NCBI GenBank assembly: GCA_905221605.1
Contig: CAJNDS010000902.1
Location: 146,766 to 210,765, forward strand
DNA from: Symbiodinium natans
Taxonomy: Eukaryota; Sar; Dinophyceae; Suessiales; Symbiodiniaceae
Direction: 5' to 3'
Length of the DNA: 64,000 nt
Within the stretch, counting starts at the first letter, position 1; every line of letters begins with the position of its first letter. Position numbers and translations under genes: made by a program. Below are positions 1 through 10,589 of the stretch, one piece after another. The notes beneath the pieces were generated by a model that did not search any database, was not told where the DNA came from, and saw nothing but the letters and a program-made list of their open reading frames with translations.

Positions 1-285
1 TTAACTACGCGACTGTTGGGCCTTCGTTGTTCTTTTCAGTTAAAAGGCCTAAAAAGGGTAGGTCGCTGAGGGGGGTAGCATATATATATATATATATATA
101 TGTATATGTATTTATATTTATTTATTTATCATTATATTATTTTGTATACATATGTATATACAAAAAGGTCCTGGGGTCTCTCTGCGCCGAAGGCTCATCT
201 GCACGGAGTAGTGCAAGGGAGGGGCTGACAGATGGGGCTGCAGAGTTGGGTTCCTCGGCGTCTGGCCGGTCTTGGGGTTTTGGGG
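1..285. other. Non-repeat leader with (TA)n microsatellite
   Basis: AT-rich DNA with a TA dinucleotide run at about 81-103, then a GC-richer island (170-280). On the minus strand an open stretch follows an AG near 278, but no family is recognisable. The ORF beginning at 27 is a by-product of the TA run. No supported gene. Confidence 0.5.
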
Positions 286-720
286 TTTAGGATCAAGGGT
301 TTATTAGGGTTTAGGGTTTAGGGTGTAGGGTTTAGGGTTTAGGGCTTAGGGTTTAGGGTTTAGGGTTTAGGGTTAGGGTTTAGGGTTTAGGGTTTAGGGT
401 TTAGGGTTTAGGGTTTAGGGTTTAGGGTTTAGGGTTTAGGGTTTAGGGTTTAGGGTTTAGGGTTTAGGGTTTAGGGGTTTAGGGTTTAGGGTTTAGGGTT
501 TAGGGTTTAGGGTTTAGGGTTTTAGGGTTTAGGGTTTAGGGTTAGGGTTTAGGGTTTAGGTTTAGGGTTTAGGGTTGGGTTTCGGGTTTAGGGTTTAGGG
601 GGTTGGGTTTCGGGTCTAGGGTTTAGGGTTTAGGGTTTAGGGTTTAGGGTTTAGGGTTTAGGGTTTAGGGTTTAGGGTTTAGGGTTTAGGGTTTAGGGGT
701 TAGGGGTTGGGGTTGGGGTT
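286..720 (+). repeat. Telomere-type TTTAGGG array (long)
   Basis: About 60 copies of TTTAGGG with scattered variants (TTAGGG, TTTAGGGG, TTTCGGG, CTTAGGG). It is the longest tract in the left part of the window. It is internal and degenerate, and tracts in the opposite orientation start at about 1020, so it is an interstitial tract rather than a chromosome end as far as this window shows. Confidence 0.95.
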
Positions 721-1017
721 GTTCAGGGCTCAGGGGTTTGGGGTTTTTGGGGTTTAGGATTAAGGGCTTTCGGGGGGTGGGTTTTAGGGTTGAGGGTGTG
801 GGCCTAGGAGAATCTGGGGCCTCTAGGGGCCTTGTGGGTCCCAAGATTAACCTCATCAAGCCCCGTATCTCACGGAAAGCCTTACAAGTGAAGGACCTAA
901 CTGGGGTAGGTTTGGAGGCCCAAAAAATGTTAAACGTTCATGGCTTCTGTATAAGGGCTTTCGGGAACTCTTGGAGAAGAGATGTTCAACCTGCCCCTGC
1001 TAAGCCCCAATACCCCT

Positions 1018-1490
1018 AAGCCCTAAACCTTAAACCCTCAAACCCTCAAACCCTAGAACCCACCCTAAACTCTAAACCCTACCCTCTAAACCCTAAATCC
1101 TAAGCCTTAAACCCCAGACCCTAGACTGGTGGTGGGCTTGGGGAGGGGTCCAAACTTATGGGGTAAAGGGATTCGGGCCTGGAAAACTGGAAAGTTTTTT
1201 CCCTATGAACCCAAGCAACCCTAAACCCGAAACCCTGAACCCTAAACCCTAAACCCTAAGACCCATGAAGCGGCTGTGCAACCCAGGAGTCAGGAAACCC
1301 AGCGCGATTCCTCGGCGCAGGGGTCTTCGAGTCTTGCACGGGGCTTCGTTAGGACTTCCAGTTTCGGGCTTGGGGGTTTTGGGCGGGGTGGGGGGGGGGG
1401 GAGGGGAGTGTTTGGGGTTACCCTAAACCCCCTAACCCTAAACCCGAAACCCCAGACCCTGAGCCTAAACCCTAAACCCTAAACCGGTTT
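1018..1490 (-). repeat. Scattered degenerate CCCTAAA tracts
   Basis: Three degenerate tracts in CCCTAAA orientation (about 1018-1125, 1205-1265, 1425-1490) separated by unique islands and a G run near 1390. The unique islands (820-1015, 1266-1400) are open in more than one frame on both strands and match nothing I recognise. Confidence 0.8.
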
Positions 1491-1603
1491 AGGGGACGGC
1501 TGGCGCTGAAGGTTGTCCAGCAACTCCAGGGGCTTGACGTACCCGTTCTTAGTAGGGAATTCCCTCAAAGGGATTCTATCGGGGAAGAGGAGGTGCTCAA
1601 AGC

Positions 1604-1631
1604 AGGGTTGCTACCCGTGGACCTTCAAGTA
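1604..1631 (-). repeat. Element A fragment (right arm)
   Basis: The stretch reads GGTTGCTACCCGTGGACCTT followed by CAAGTA. It matches the right arm of the dispersed palindromic element A (full copies near 33.8, 37.1 and 43.0 kb) with a few changes. The left arm is absent. Confidence 0.55.
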
Positions 1632-1735
1632 GCGAGCCCTAGGGCCCAAAACCCTAAACGCCTGAAACCCTCTACATCCCCCCTAGAACCTTCCTAAAAA
1701 CTGTTTTGCTTCGAACATCCCCACCCTCTCTGGGG

Positions 1736-1905
1736 AGAGATACTCTGGGGTTGGGCACTCCAGGGACACTCTGGGGTTGGGCACTCCAGCCACACTCTGG
1801 GGTTGGGGCTGGGCACTCCGCAGGGACACTCTGGAATTGGGCACTCCATGGACGGTTGGGCACTCCAGGGATGAGCGAGGAGTAGACCGGGCGAGGAGAA
1901 GAGCG
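1736..1905. repeat. GGGCACTCC minisatellite with shared flank
   Basis: A unit containing ACTCTGGGGTTGGGCACTCC is repeated about five times with small changes. The right flank (GAGTAGACCGGGCGAGGAGA) recurs in altered form at 15,065-15,100 after a similar CTCCAGGGACACTCTGGG stretch, and a further fragment occurs near 63,085-63,140. It therefore behaves as a dispersed repeat family. Confidence 0.75.
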
Positions 1906-1930
1906 GAGCTTAAATTCTAGCAACGCCACG

Positions 1931-2090
1931 GGTGGGGAATAACATGTGTTTTACATATGCCCTAAGGTTTGATTTAATATAAAAAACTTGAAAACATTTG
2001 AAGTAGGGTTTAGTTCAATTAAAAATTTGAAAAATAGTTCCTAAGAGGGTTGTAGCCGTCATCCCACCAAATCAGCTGCGGGAGGGAAGG
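1931..2090. other. AT-rich spacer
   Basis: An AT-rich stretch free of heptamers, in strong contrast to its surroundings. No coding frame of note; promoter or terminator function cannot be read from it. Confidence 0.4.
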
Positions 2091-2384
2091 GCCCCTAAAC
2101 CCTAAACCCTAAACCCTAAACCCTAAACCGGGCATGCCTTAAACCTTCAGACCCATGGCCCCCTCCAACCCTCGAGAAGCAGATGAAGCCGTTGGAGCCC
2201 AAAAATCCCGTCAACCCCATAGGCAGAGGGCTTAGGGCTTAGGGCTTAGGGCTTAGTGCGTAGGGTTTAGGGTTTAGGGCTTAGGGTGTAGGGTTTACTG
2301 TTTAGGGTTTAGGGTTGTGGTTTTGTTTCAACTTAGGGCTTCGGGCTTAGGGTGAGGGAAACCGGGCCCAGCGTCCTGAAATGA

Positions 2385-4288
2385 TGCAGTTGACGCACGC
2401 CAGCAGCACTTTCGGAGAGAAGTTGAACCTGACACGAGACCGCGCGCACGGGCACATGGAGATGTGCTCTAAGTTAGGGTTCTGCTTCTCTGCTTTAACA
2501 AGGGCTCCATCTCATATATATATATATATATATACATGTACATGTATACATATTTGTATATACATGTGTATGCATTATTATACATTGAACCCTAACCCTC
2601 ACCCTTGTTTGTTAAAAAAACCCTCAACCCTGAACCCTAAAAAACCCTAAACCCCAAAAAAACCCAAACCCTAAAAAGCCCTAAACCCGAAACCCTAACC
2701 TAAACCCTAAACCCCTAAACACCTCAGCCCTCGACCCAAAAAAACATCCTGAGCCCTAAACCGAAAAAATCCCCAAACCCCTAAGCCCTAAACCCTAGGG
2801 GGGGAATGGGGAGAGGTTTGAACCCTGAGATTTCGGGCTTCAGCGCTGTTTTTGAAGCTTGCTGTCGTAGATCTGCGGTGTGCTTCTGCAGGGTTTTAAC
2901 AGAAAAAGTGAAAAAATGAAAACCCAAAAGTCCCTCAAGCTCTCTAACTAAAACTCCCCAAAGCCCTCATAAAGGCCCCGAAATCCCAAGCCCCCGCAAC
3001 TTGTTCGGGGCTCCCAGTTCTTCAGCCCGAAGGGCAGGCTTGGCTGGTTCTGCGGCGGGCTCGGCAGCTTTGGCAAAAGAAATGCCTCAGCTGGATCTGG
3101 GGCTTAGGAGCCCGGAGGGGCCTAGGGGCTGAGGGTTTAGGGGTTTAGGGTTCAGGGTTTAGGGCTTAGGGTTTAGGGTTTAGGGTTTAGGGTTTAGGGT
3201 TTAGGGCTTAGGGTTTAGGGTTTAGGGCTTAGGGTTTAGGGTTTAGGGTTTAGGGTTTAGGGTTTAGGGTTGAGGGCGCGGATTGACCCTACCGTTGCTT
3301 TTGAGCTTCGTGGGGCTGCCATCATGAGCTCACGACGGCGCACCAAGAGCCTGGTAAATCCTACACCCTAAACCCCTAAACCGAAAAAACCCTAAACCCT
3401 ATAAACCCAAAAAACCCTATAAACCCTATAAACCCTATAAACCCTCTAAACCCTATAAACCCTATAAACCCTATAAACCCTATAAACCCTATAAACCCTA
3501 TAAACCCTATAAACCCTATAAACCCTATAAACCCTATAAACCCTATAAACCCTATAAACCCTGAACCCAAGAGCGAGCGGGGGCACCGTCAGGAGTGAGA
3601 AAAGGAGCTCCACCAGCCCCAGCACCACAAAGGGCAACACGTAGCCTTGGATCTGGCCATCTGGTCGTTTAGGGTTTGGGGTTTAGGGTTCAGGGTTTAG
3701 GGTTGAGGGTTTAGGGTTTCGGGTTTGGGGCTCAAGGTTTACAGGGTTCAGGGTTCAGGGTTCAGGGCTTAGGGTTTAGGGATTAGGGTTTAAAGATTTA
3801 GGGTTTAGGGTTGAGGGTTCCCAGCCCATGCTCCAAAGGCCGCCACACGAAACTCCTCTCAAAACCCAACCTAAGAAACCTCCCCCGAGGCCTTGCCAAC
3901 TCTCTTCATTGCAAGGTGCCCATGTGGGAGTCGCCTCCGGCCATGCTGTACCTGCAGGGTTCAGGGTTTAGGGTTGAGGGTTCAGGGTTTAGGGTTGAGG
4001 GTTTGGGTTTAGGGTTGAGGGTTTAGGAAACCCGCAATCTCCAGACGGCACTGTCGCTCCAGACTGGTTCGTGACAGTCGACTCGGATCTCTCTACGCGG
4101 GGGGTTTGGCGGGGTGGGGTGGGGGGGGGTTGGGTTTGTGGGGACGGGGGCAGCTCTCTAAGCAATAGCCTTGAACCCGCCCTAAACCCTAAACTCCAGC
4201 ATAAAACCCTAAACCCTAAACCCTAAACCCTAAACCCCAAACCCTAAACCCTAAACCCTAAACCCTAAACCCACCCCCCAACCCCCCC

Positions 4289-4320
<32 letters not shown>

Positions 4321-7300
4321 AGGGCATCAAACAGCTGGGCGGCAAAGAGGAGCCCACGATGGGGCCGAGGATCATGGCCAGGCCGTTGACACCTTTCTAG
4401 GAGCATTATATCGCACACATAGAATAGAAATATGATATTACTATATGTTCTATGCCATATATGATTGTTCGTATATATATATATATATTGATGTATTGAT
4501 GTATTGATGTATTGATGTATTGATGTATTGATGTCTTGATGTATTGATGTATTGATGTATTGATGTATTGATACATTGATATATTGATACATTGATATAT
4601 TGATATATTGATATATTGATATATTGATATATTGATATATTGATATATTTGTGTATTGATGTTGGTATTGATGCTGATATTGACATTGTGATATTGACAT
4701 TGATATTGATGATAGTGATATTGATGATATTGATATTGGTGATATTGATATCGATGATTTTGATGATATTGATATTGATATTGATAGTGATATTGATATT
4801 GATATTGATATTGATATTGATACTGGCATTGGTATTGGTATTGGTATTGATATTGTTATGTATATTTGTAATGTGACTGTTATGTAGTAGTTTCCTTTAT
4901 TATGACCCTACACCGACTCCCCGAATCCTTCCTAATATAGGATCCTCTTGGGCCCAGTACAGGAAACCCGTTTGGGTTCGGAGGGGGTGTGGTTTTAGGG
5001 GTTCTTGTTAGACTTTCAGAGTTTCGGTTTTCGGGTCATCAAAACAGGAAACCCTGCCCAGCCCTCCCCATTTTCTGCGCTGGACGGAAGCTTCGCCCCG
5101 CTAAATCTCTAAACCCTCAACCCTAAGCTTCTAGCCTCAAGCCTTAAACCCTAAACCTAAACCCAAAACCCTTAAACCTAAACCCCAAACCCTAAACCAA
5201 ACCTTCCCTCAACCCCGAAGCCAGAAACAGCTCCCAAAACCCCGCACTGCCCGTGCCTTCAAGGATGCCAGTCGCTGTGGAAACATTCTGACCGAAGAGA
5301 GCGGACAGGAGGCTGTAACCTCACTGGGGTTTAGGGTGTAGGGTTTAGGGTTTAGGGTTTAGGGTTTAGGGTGTAGGGTTTAGGGCTTAGGGCTTAAGGC
5401 TTAGGGGTTCAGAGTTGAGGGTGCAGGGTTCACGGGTAGGGTAGAAGTTTCAAGGGGTGGGGGAGGCATTTCAGGCTTGTCTTGCTTTCCTAGTAGGGAA
5501 TGCCATGGGTACACTTCTTGCTTCGTGGCGCCTGTGGCCCGGCATACCAAGAAGCTCAGGCCAAATTTGGAAGCGAATAATGGTTGGTTCCTGTCGTGCT
5601 TGCCACTCATTATACTTTCCCACACTTCCCCTAAACACCCCTAAACCCGATCCCTTTAAAAACCCCACAAACCCCAAGCCCTGCAATCCCCGAACTCCAT
5701 GACCCGACACCTGCCGTCGACTCGAAGGAAAAGGCGAAGCCGGCTACCACGCGCAGCAGCAAGCAGGACACGATGAAGGGAGCCCCATCACCTCTTTGGG
5801 GTTGAGGGGTTTACGGGTTGAGGGGTTGAGGGGTTAGGGGTTTAGGGGTTTAGGGGTTTAGGGGTTTAGGGTTTAGGGTTTAGGGGTTTAGGGTTTAGGG
5901 TTTAGGGTTTAGGGTTTAGGGCTTAGGGTTTAGGGTTTAGGGTTTAGGGTTGCCGGCGTAGGGCTCGGGGTCCTAAACTCCGACCGTCTAGCTGGCCACA
6001 TGTGCCCTTGTCCACGGCCCAAGCCATGCTTGGACAGCGTATTTTAAGTCATGTGGTGAATTAAAGTGCGTACGGCTCAACCACAAAAAACCTTCAAAGA
6101 AGCCCTCGATGCTACTATCTCATGGCTTCGGGGGCTCCAGGAATTCGGTTTTAGGGCTGAGGGTTCAGGTGGAGGCTAAGGATTGAGGGCTTGCAGGGGT
6201 GTGGAGCTTAGGGCTGCAAGGCTTTGGGGTAGTAGGGCTTAGTAGAAAAGATTTTTGGGGTCTCACATCCCCTCTTCTTCCCGAAGGCAATGCTGAGTCC
6301 GGCCAGGCACCCACATACCAGCATAGGCCGTTGAGGATGTTCGCCAGACCCCCTAGGAAGTTGCCAGCGACCAGAATCGGCTTGCTCCCCGATCTCACCA
6401 GCAGCCGCGTCCTTGGTGGAACCCATGCCTTCTCATCGGACTCTACCTTGAAACCCCTAAGGTCGCACGCTTGGATTTGGGACCCTTGTTTACCTTTCTC
6501 TAAGGGAACATAAGGGCCATGTTCGGGGGATACGAAGGGAGCCTCTTAGGGGTACAGGGGCCTTCGAGGCCTTTGTCCAAGCTTGTAGCAGCGGGGCGTG
6601 ATGGGCGTGCCGACCAGAGTGGCCAGCTCGAAGATGGAGAAGATCCACCCCAAGGCGGTGCCCTCGGAGGGACGTGGAGACTTAGAGACTTAGAGACTTA
6701 GGGTTTAGGGTTTAGGGTTTAGGGTTTATAGGGTTTAGGGTTTAGGGTTTAGGGTTTAGGGTTTAGGGTTTAGGGTTTAGGGTTTAGGGTTTAGGGTTTA
6801 GGGTTTAGGGTTTAGGGTTTAGGGTTTAGGGTTTAGGGTTTAGGGTGGTGAACCTTGCGGGGTACATTGTGCCGGGTTTGTCGCCAAAGTGCTTGTCCGC
6901 ACCGCTCGGGACGACTGCAACTCTGATTCACTTTTCCCAGACCCATTCAGAACTCAGAGTTGTCCCGGCTCTGGCACCTTCTGGTACGTCACGATGCAAG
7001 CCCTAAACCCTAAACTCGGGGACGAGTGGTATCAGCGTGTAGAAGTCGACAAAGATACCGATGCGCTCAGATAACTTCCGGGTGCGGCGAAGATCTGCTG
7101 ATGCTTCCAGAGATCTTTAGCTGCGCGGCTGGCGCACGATCTGCGGTTTCGTTTGACACCGACCCTCCCAAGGACAAATCTTGCCATATTCTCCGGGCGC
7201 CGCATTCCGCAAAAAACGGATGGCTATCAACTACGCGTGGCTTTTCTGTACATAAAATACATACTATCTATGTTCTATATTTTATTATGAGGATGCCTAC

Positions 7301-8264
7301 ACGCAGAAGAGACATTCGGCTCAGTGTACAAGCTGTGGGTGGCGACTCGCATCCAAAGTCTGGCAGAACACTCCCCACGATCGCTGGAGCGGCAGGTGAC
7401 ATACTCGAACCCCCTTGCACCCTTGCACCCTTGCACCCTAAACCCTAAACCCTAAACCCTAAACCCTAAACCCTAAACCCTAAACCCTAAACCCTAAACC
7501 CTAAACCCTAAACCCTAAACCCTAAACCCTAAACCCTAAACCCTAAACCCTAAACCCTAAACCCGAACCCCCCTGGCCTCACTCCACTTTCACCCTCAAC
7601 CTGCTTTCAGCACTGCCTTCTCCTCTCTTGATCAAGCAGCACTGCACATGGAGCTCTGCTGTGTAGCCTATGCTGGCAGAAGCCTAGCAAGCCTGCCGCT
7701 CAACGGATTCTACCATATTGCTCGCTATGCAAGGGGAACTCTACTTCTGAAAACTCCCAATTTCTACCCCTCCACCCCCCTTCCCCCCCTTGTAGAATCA
7801 TCCCCAAAACCGTCTACCCCGCAACCCTTAAACCCTGAAACCCTGGATCATTGAGCCTTCAACCCTCCAACCTCAAATCCCAAACCCCAAAACCTAAAGC
7901 CTCAAAACCCCCAAACCACCAACTCCAAACCCTAAACCTGAAAAAGAAAAAAAAAAAAAAAAAACTCACCCTGAAAAACCCTAAACCCCCCAAAACCCTA
8001 AACCCTAAACCCCCCTAAAACCCTAAACCCTCTTTTGGGCCCCCCGGCCTGCACGCCCTTCTCCGCCGCTTCGGCCGGGAAGAAGGGCGCCTAGCTGTTT
8101 CTTATGGAAATTAGAGTACTCAATATTAACAATGAATTTTAGCTGTCTCGTAGGAACTAGGGTGCCCAAAAATTTAGAAAATGTTTCCACGTATCCCGAA
8201 GGCGCGATGATGGAGAGCCCCAACTGCCCACAAAAGGTGCCGATCACGATCAGGGCGAAGATGC
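2385..8264 (-). CDS. SLC18B1-like MFS transporter, multi-exon
   Basis: Predicted membrane transporter of the major facilitator superfamily, closest in order of motifs to vesicular-amine-type SLC18B1. It is split into small minus-strand exons: 8191-8264 (hydrophobic, ends LSIIAPSGY; possible TM1), 6846-6922, 6578-6676 (GWIFSIFELATLVGTPI, TM2), 6319-6393 (GSKPILVAGNFLGGL, TM3), about 5527-5585 (SFLVCRATGA, TM4), 5251-5312 (ending GILEGTG), about 4325-4392 (LAMILGPIVG, MFS motif C), 3567-3660 (GYVLPFVVLGLVELL, TM6), 3293-3350 (basic loop) and about 2385-2477 (SPKVLLACVNCIISG, TM7). Exons 5251-5312 to 3293-3350 join in consistent phase, one through a GC donor. Introns carry TTTAGGG/CCCTAAA tracts and a CCCTATAAA minisatellite. 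TM8-12 were not found to the left, and motif C is followed by an apparent one-base frameshift, so it may be a pseudogene. An alternative TM1 exon lies at about 7020-7113. Inference from protein motifs only. Confidence 0.6.
3120..3275 (+). repeat. TTTAGGG array in transporter intron
   Basis: About 20 TTTAGGG/CTTAGGG units, directly upstream (on +) of the 3293-3350 exon of the minus-strand transporter. Confidence 0.9.
3397..3562 (-). repeat. CCCTATAAA 9-mer minisatellite
   Basis: About 18 copies of the nonamer CCCTATAAA with rare changes. It looks like the CCCTAAA heptamer enlarged by TA and then amplified. It lies between two transporter exons (3293-3350 and 3567-3660). ORFs read through it give only FIG or YRV tripeptide repeats and are not genes. 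Confidence 0.92.
3668..3825 (+). repeat. Degenerate TTTAGGG array
   Basis: TTTAGGG, TTCAGGG, TTGAGGG and CTTAGGG units mixed, in the intron just 5' of the transporter exon 3567-3660. Confidence 0.85.
4170..4320 (-). repeat. CCCTAAA array ending in poly-C then poly-A
   Basis: A CCCTAAA tract runs into a pure C run of about 30 bases (4276-4309) followed by about nine A. Long C or G homopolymers next to heptamer tracts recur at 8540-8690, 17036-17050, 22706-22721, 45069-45110, 54090-54104 and 56525-56558. Confidence 0.88.
4470..4860. repeat. TATTGATG / GATATT microsatellite block
   Basis: A TA run, then about 20 copies of an octamer-like TATTGATG/TATTGATA unit, then irregular GATATT and GATATTGAT units. 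AT-rich and noncoding; the long ORFs across it on both strands (poly Ile/Ser/Gln/Tyr) are artefacts. It lies in an intron of the minus-strand transporter. Confidence 0.92.
5800..5955 (+). repeat. TTTAGGG/TTTAGGGG array
   Basis: About 20 units, beginning with the octamer TTTAGGGG and changing to TTTAGGG. Confidence 0.9.
6685..6846 (+). repeat. TTTAGGG array
   Basis: About 22 nearly perfect units, starting a few bases 5' (in transcript sense) of the TM2 exon of the minus-strand transporter. Confidence 0.95.
7430..7566 (-). repeat. CCCTAAA array
   Basis: About 18 perfect CCCTAAA units. Confidence 0.95.
7611..7749 (+). CDS. Candidate plus-strand exon, unknown protein
   Basis: An open plus-strand stretch follows a good acceptor (CTGCTTTCAG at 7601-7610) and reads with protein-like composition (for example DQAALHMELCCVAYAGRSLA). 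The opposite strand is closed by stops. No family recognised. It lies between exons of the minus-strand transporter, so it is either part of an overlapping plus-strand gene with the exons at 9973-10107 and 10412-10507, or chance. Confidence 0.35.
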
Positions 8265-8271
8265 CTTTTGG

Positions 8272-8470
8272 TTTTAAGGGTTTAGGGTTTAGGGTTTACG
8301 GGTTTAGGGGTTTAGGGGTTTAGGGGTTTAGGGGTTTAGGGGTTTAGGGGTTTAGGGGTTTAGGGGTTTAGGGGTTTAGGGGTTTAGGGGGTTAGGGGTT
8401 TAGGGGTTTAGGGGTTTAGGGGTTTAGGGGTTTAGGGTTTGGGATTAGGGGTTTGGGGTTTGGGGATAAG
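8272..8470 (+). repeat. TTTAGGGG octamer array
   Basis: About 18 consecutive copies of the 8-mer TTTAGGGG, not the 7-mer seen elsewhere, so one variant has been locally homogenised. Confidence 0.93.
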
Positions 8471-8539
8471 GGAATAGGGTTTAGGTCCGCCGATGGGTTT
8501 TCTGGAGGTGAAAACCCCTCTTTCCCTCCTTACCCCCAA

Positions 8540-8700
8540 AACGCGAGGGGTGAGGGGGGGGGGGGGGGGGAAAGGGGGGGGCAGCTTTTTCCCCCCCCCC
8601 TACCACCTCCCACAATTGCGAAGGAACGCTCAGGCGGCTTTTGCGAGGCTGGCCCCCCCCCCACCCCCCCCCCCCCCCCCACCCCCCCACCCAGACAAGA
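8540..8700. repeat. Poly-G / poly-C block
   Basis: G runs (8553-8579) followed by C runs (8588-8599, 8653-8695). ORFs encoding poly-Gly or poly-Pro across it are artefacts. Confidence 0.85.
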
Positions 8701-8903
8701 ACCGCAAACCCAATCCACCAAACCCCAAACCTTAAACTTGTTCTCCTGCGGGGTCGGCGGCTTGAGCCGGAGGCTCTTAAATTTAGGGTTTAGGGTTTAG
8801 GGTTTAAGGTTTAGGGTTTAGGGTTTAGGGTTTAGGATTTAGGGGGGTTCAGGGCTTTTTGAGGCCTTTCAGGGTGTGTGAGGGGGGTTTTGCGGGCTGT
8901 TGC

Positions 8904-9008
8904 GGGCTATTTTTGAAAACCATTTCATTCAATGTTAAGGGCTATTCTTGAAAACCATTTCATTCAATGTTAAGGGCTATTTTTGAAAACCATTTCATTC
9001 AATGTTAA
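8904..9008. repeat. 35-bp tandem repeat, three copies
   Basis: Three head-to-tail copies of a 35-bp unit beginning GGGCTATTTTTGAAAACCAT, starting at 8904, 8939 and 8974, with one or two mismatches. AT-richer than its surroundings and unrelated to the heptamer. Confidence 0.93.
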
Positions 9009-9510
9009 GGGGCGTTTGGGGCTTTTCAGGGCTTCGGGCTTTGAGGGCCGTAATAAGGGTTTTGGAGAGCTTTGAGGGTCGGGGACTTGAAGGGCCTGAA
9101 GGCTCTGAAGCTTGGGGCTTTGCGGGTGTCTGCGCTCAAATGGCCGCAACTCCCAGTCTACACTCCTGCACCTCAAAGGGCCCAAGCCCTCCAAAAAGAG
9201 CCCGCGGGGTCTCAACAAACGAAGCCCCGAAATCTTCAAAAAGCCCTGAAGCAAAGAAACTCAACACTGCTGGCACCGGGGTGCGGTCGCGGTGGGGGGG
9301 CGGGGTGAAGCTCTCCTCGCCGCATGTGCTGCCTCCCCAGTCAGTCGGCGGTTGGGTCCCGCGGTACTTGAGCCCCCCTGCAAAGCCTAGATGGGATCAA
9401 CCACCGAGATGACCTACATCGACATATATACACATGAGCATTTCCCACAAAACGGCACCCCCTTATATGCCCAAAAAAATATGTATAGCCCTTCTTAGAG
9501 CAACCCCTAA

Positions 9511-9537
9511 AAAAGGGTACCCCTATTCTGGGAAAGC
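9511..9537. repeat. Element E copy
   Basis: AAGGGTACCCCTATTCTGGG plus AAAGCCC is close to GGGGTACCCCTATTTTGGGA at 28,008-28,036 and to the form at 16,355-16,385. A short dispersed motif, possibly the edge of a larger decayed element. Confidence 0.45.
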
Positions 9538-9579
9538 CCTCTACACACAGGACTGTTCCATACATTATCGGGTTGTACA

Positions 9580-9654
9580 GCTACTACAGGGGTCGGAATG
9601 ATTACTAATAGTATTCCCTCATGATCCCTTTATAGTTATACTGTAACAATCCCC
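9580..9654 (+). repeat. Element B copy 1
   Basis: A stretch of about 75 bp starting AGGGGTCGGAATGATTACTA and ending in a TAACAATCCCC-like sequence. Homologous stretches occur at 26,533-26,604 (same strand) and at 25,215-25,290 and 40,108-40,178 (reverse). It has no coding capacity and looks like a small non-autonomous repeat. Confidence 0.7.
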
Positions 9655-9659
9655 AAAAC

Positions 9660-9750
9660 CCGAACCCTTAAACCCTAAACCCTAAACCCTAAACCCTAAA
9701 CCCTAAACCCTAAACCCTAAACCCTAACCCTAAACCCTAAACCCTATTCT
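9660..9750 (-). repeat. CCCTAAA array
   Basis: About 12 units directly after element B; a further tract is at 9890-9948. Confidence 0.92.
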
Positions 9751-9972
9751 ACTTATTCAGAGCCCCTATATTACGTGGCCGAAGGCTAATGTAAAGGGCT
9801 GGCTCTACAGTAAAAGTGCCCGGGTCTGCACCTGACTGCTCGCCAGGATCCGACGACATTCTCTGGTGGCGGGATCTTGCTGGGTGCGCACCCTAAACCC
9901 TAAACCCTAAACCCTAAACCCTAAACCCTAAACCCTAAACCCTAAACACCCAAAACCCTTGCATCCTGAAAG

Positions 9973-10107
9973 CTCCATTCTGCTGAGCACTACCTCGAAG
10001 CACTACGCCTGTGCCTCTTTGAGACACAAAAACTGCGACGGAATTCAGCAGACCGGAGCAAGTGCCATGACAGATTCCCACGAGTCACCGGGTCTCCGCA
10101 AGTCTTG
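9973..10107 (+). CDS. Candidate plus-strand exon, helical protein segment
   Basis: A 135-nt (45-codon) open stretch between an AAAG acceptor and a TTG/GTGTGG donor, in phase 0 at both ends. It encodes an amphipathic helix-like stretch (AEHYLEALRLCLFETQKLRR). No family recognised. Probably the same transcript as the exon at 10412-10507. The minus strand is also partly open here, which keeps confidence moderate. Confidence 0.42.
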
Positions 10108-10309
10108 GTGTGGGTCACAGCTACCCTAAACCCTAAACCCTAAACCTTAAACCCTAAACCCGAAGCGCTCCACACCTTAAACCCTCAAGCCTGAAGCCTA
10201 ACGCCTAGGTGTCGAGCTTCAGCAGCCACAGCCTCAAATTGTCTGGCAAACCTTAAAGCCCCCAAAGCCTAAACCCTAAAGCCAAGACCTGCCGAAAGCT
10301 TGGGCCCTA

Positions 10310-10372
10310 GTTCTATATGCCCTTCCAGGATTATATAGGGTACCTCATTCCCATTCCCTACTAACCGACAGT
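10310..10372 (+). repeat. Element C half copy
   Basis: TATAGGGTACCTCATTCCC followed by ATTCCCTACTAACCGACAG matches the right half of the palindromic element C at 47,694-47,801. The left half is not seen. Confidence 0.6.
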
Positions 10373-10411
10373 AGGCCAAACCCGAAACCCTTTTTGGGGG
10401 GCTTCTGCCAG

Positions 10412-10507
10412 CTGCAAGCGTCCAGAAGCGTCGTGGTGCGCCGTGTTTCACACGGTCGGGGTGCTGCTGTTGGGGGCACCGCTCGGGGCAGGTGGAATGG
10501 CGCCAAG
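10412..10507 (+). CDS. Candidate plus-strand exon with hydrophobic segment
   Basis: A 96-nt stretch after TTCTGCCAG, ending AAG/GTTTCA. Read in the frame starting after one base it gives a hydrophobic run (AVFHTVGVLLLGAPLGAG) that could be a membrane helix. No family recognised. The minus strand is also open. Confidence 0.38.
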
Positions 10508-10589
10508 GTTTCATGTTTAGGGTTTAGGGCTTAGGGTTTCGGGTTTCGGTTTCAGGGTTTAGGGTTGTAGGCCTTTGGGTTTTAGGGTT

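Noticed and set aside
286-720. True chromosome end (telomere) at the left edge
   Set aside because: Unique DNA lies outside the tract (1-285), the tract is degenerate, and tracts of both orientations continue through the window.
3397-3562. CRISPR array
   Set aside because: A 9-bp unit repeated without spacers is a minisatellite, and the context is eukaryotic.
3376-3640. Minus-strand ORFs of FIG or YRV repeats
   Set aside because: They are read-throughs of the CCCTATAAA minisatellite in two frames; period 9 keeps any frame open.
4251-4876. 192-aa and other Ile/Ser/Gln/Tyr-rich ORFs
   Set aside because: They follow the TATTGATG and GATATT microsatellites on both strands and have no protein character.
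6165-6426. ORFs of 72-77 aa at 6.2-6.4 kb taken as whole genes
   Set aside because: Only the part 6319-6393 in one minus frame (GSKPILVAGNFLGGL) is coding; the rest runs into intron.
8453-8800. Pro/Gly-rich ORFs of 63-115 aa
   Set aside because: They cover the poly-G/poly-C block and heptamer tracts.
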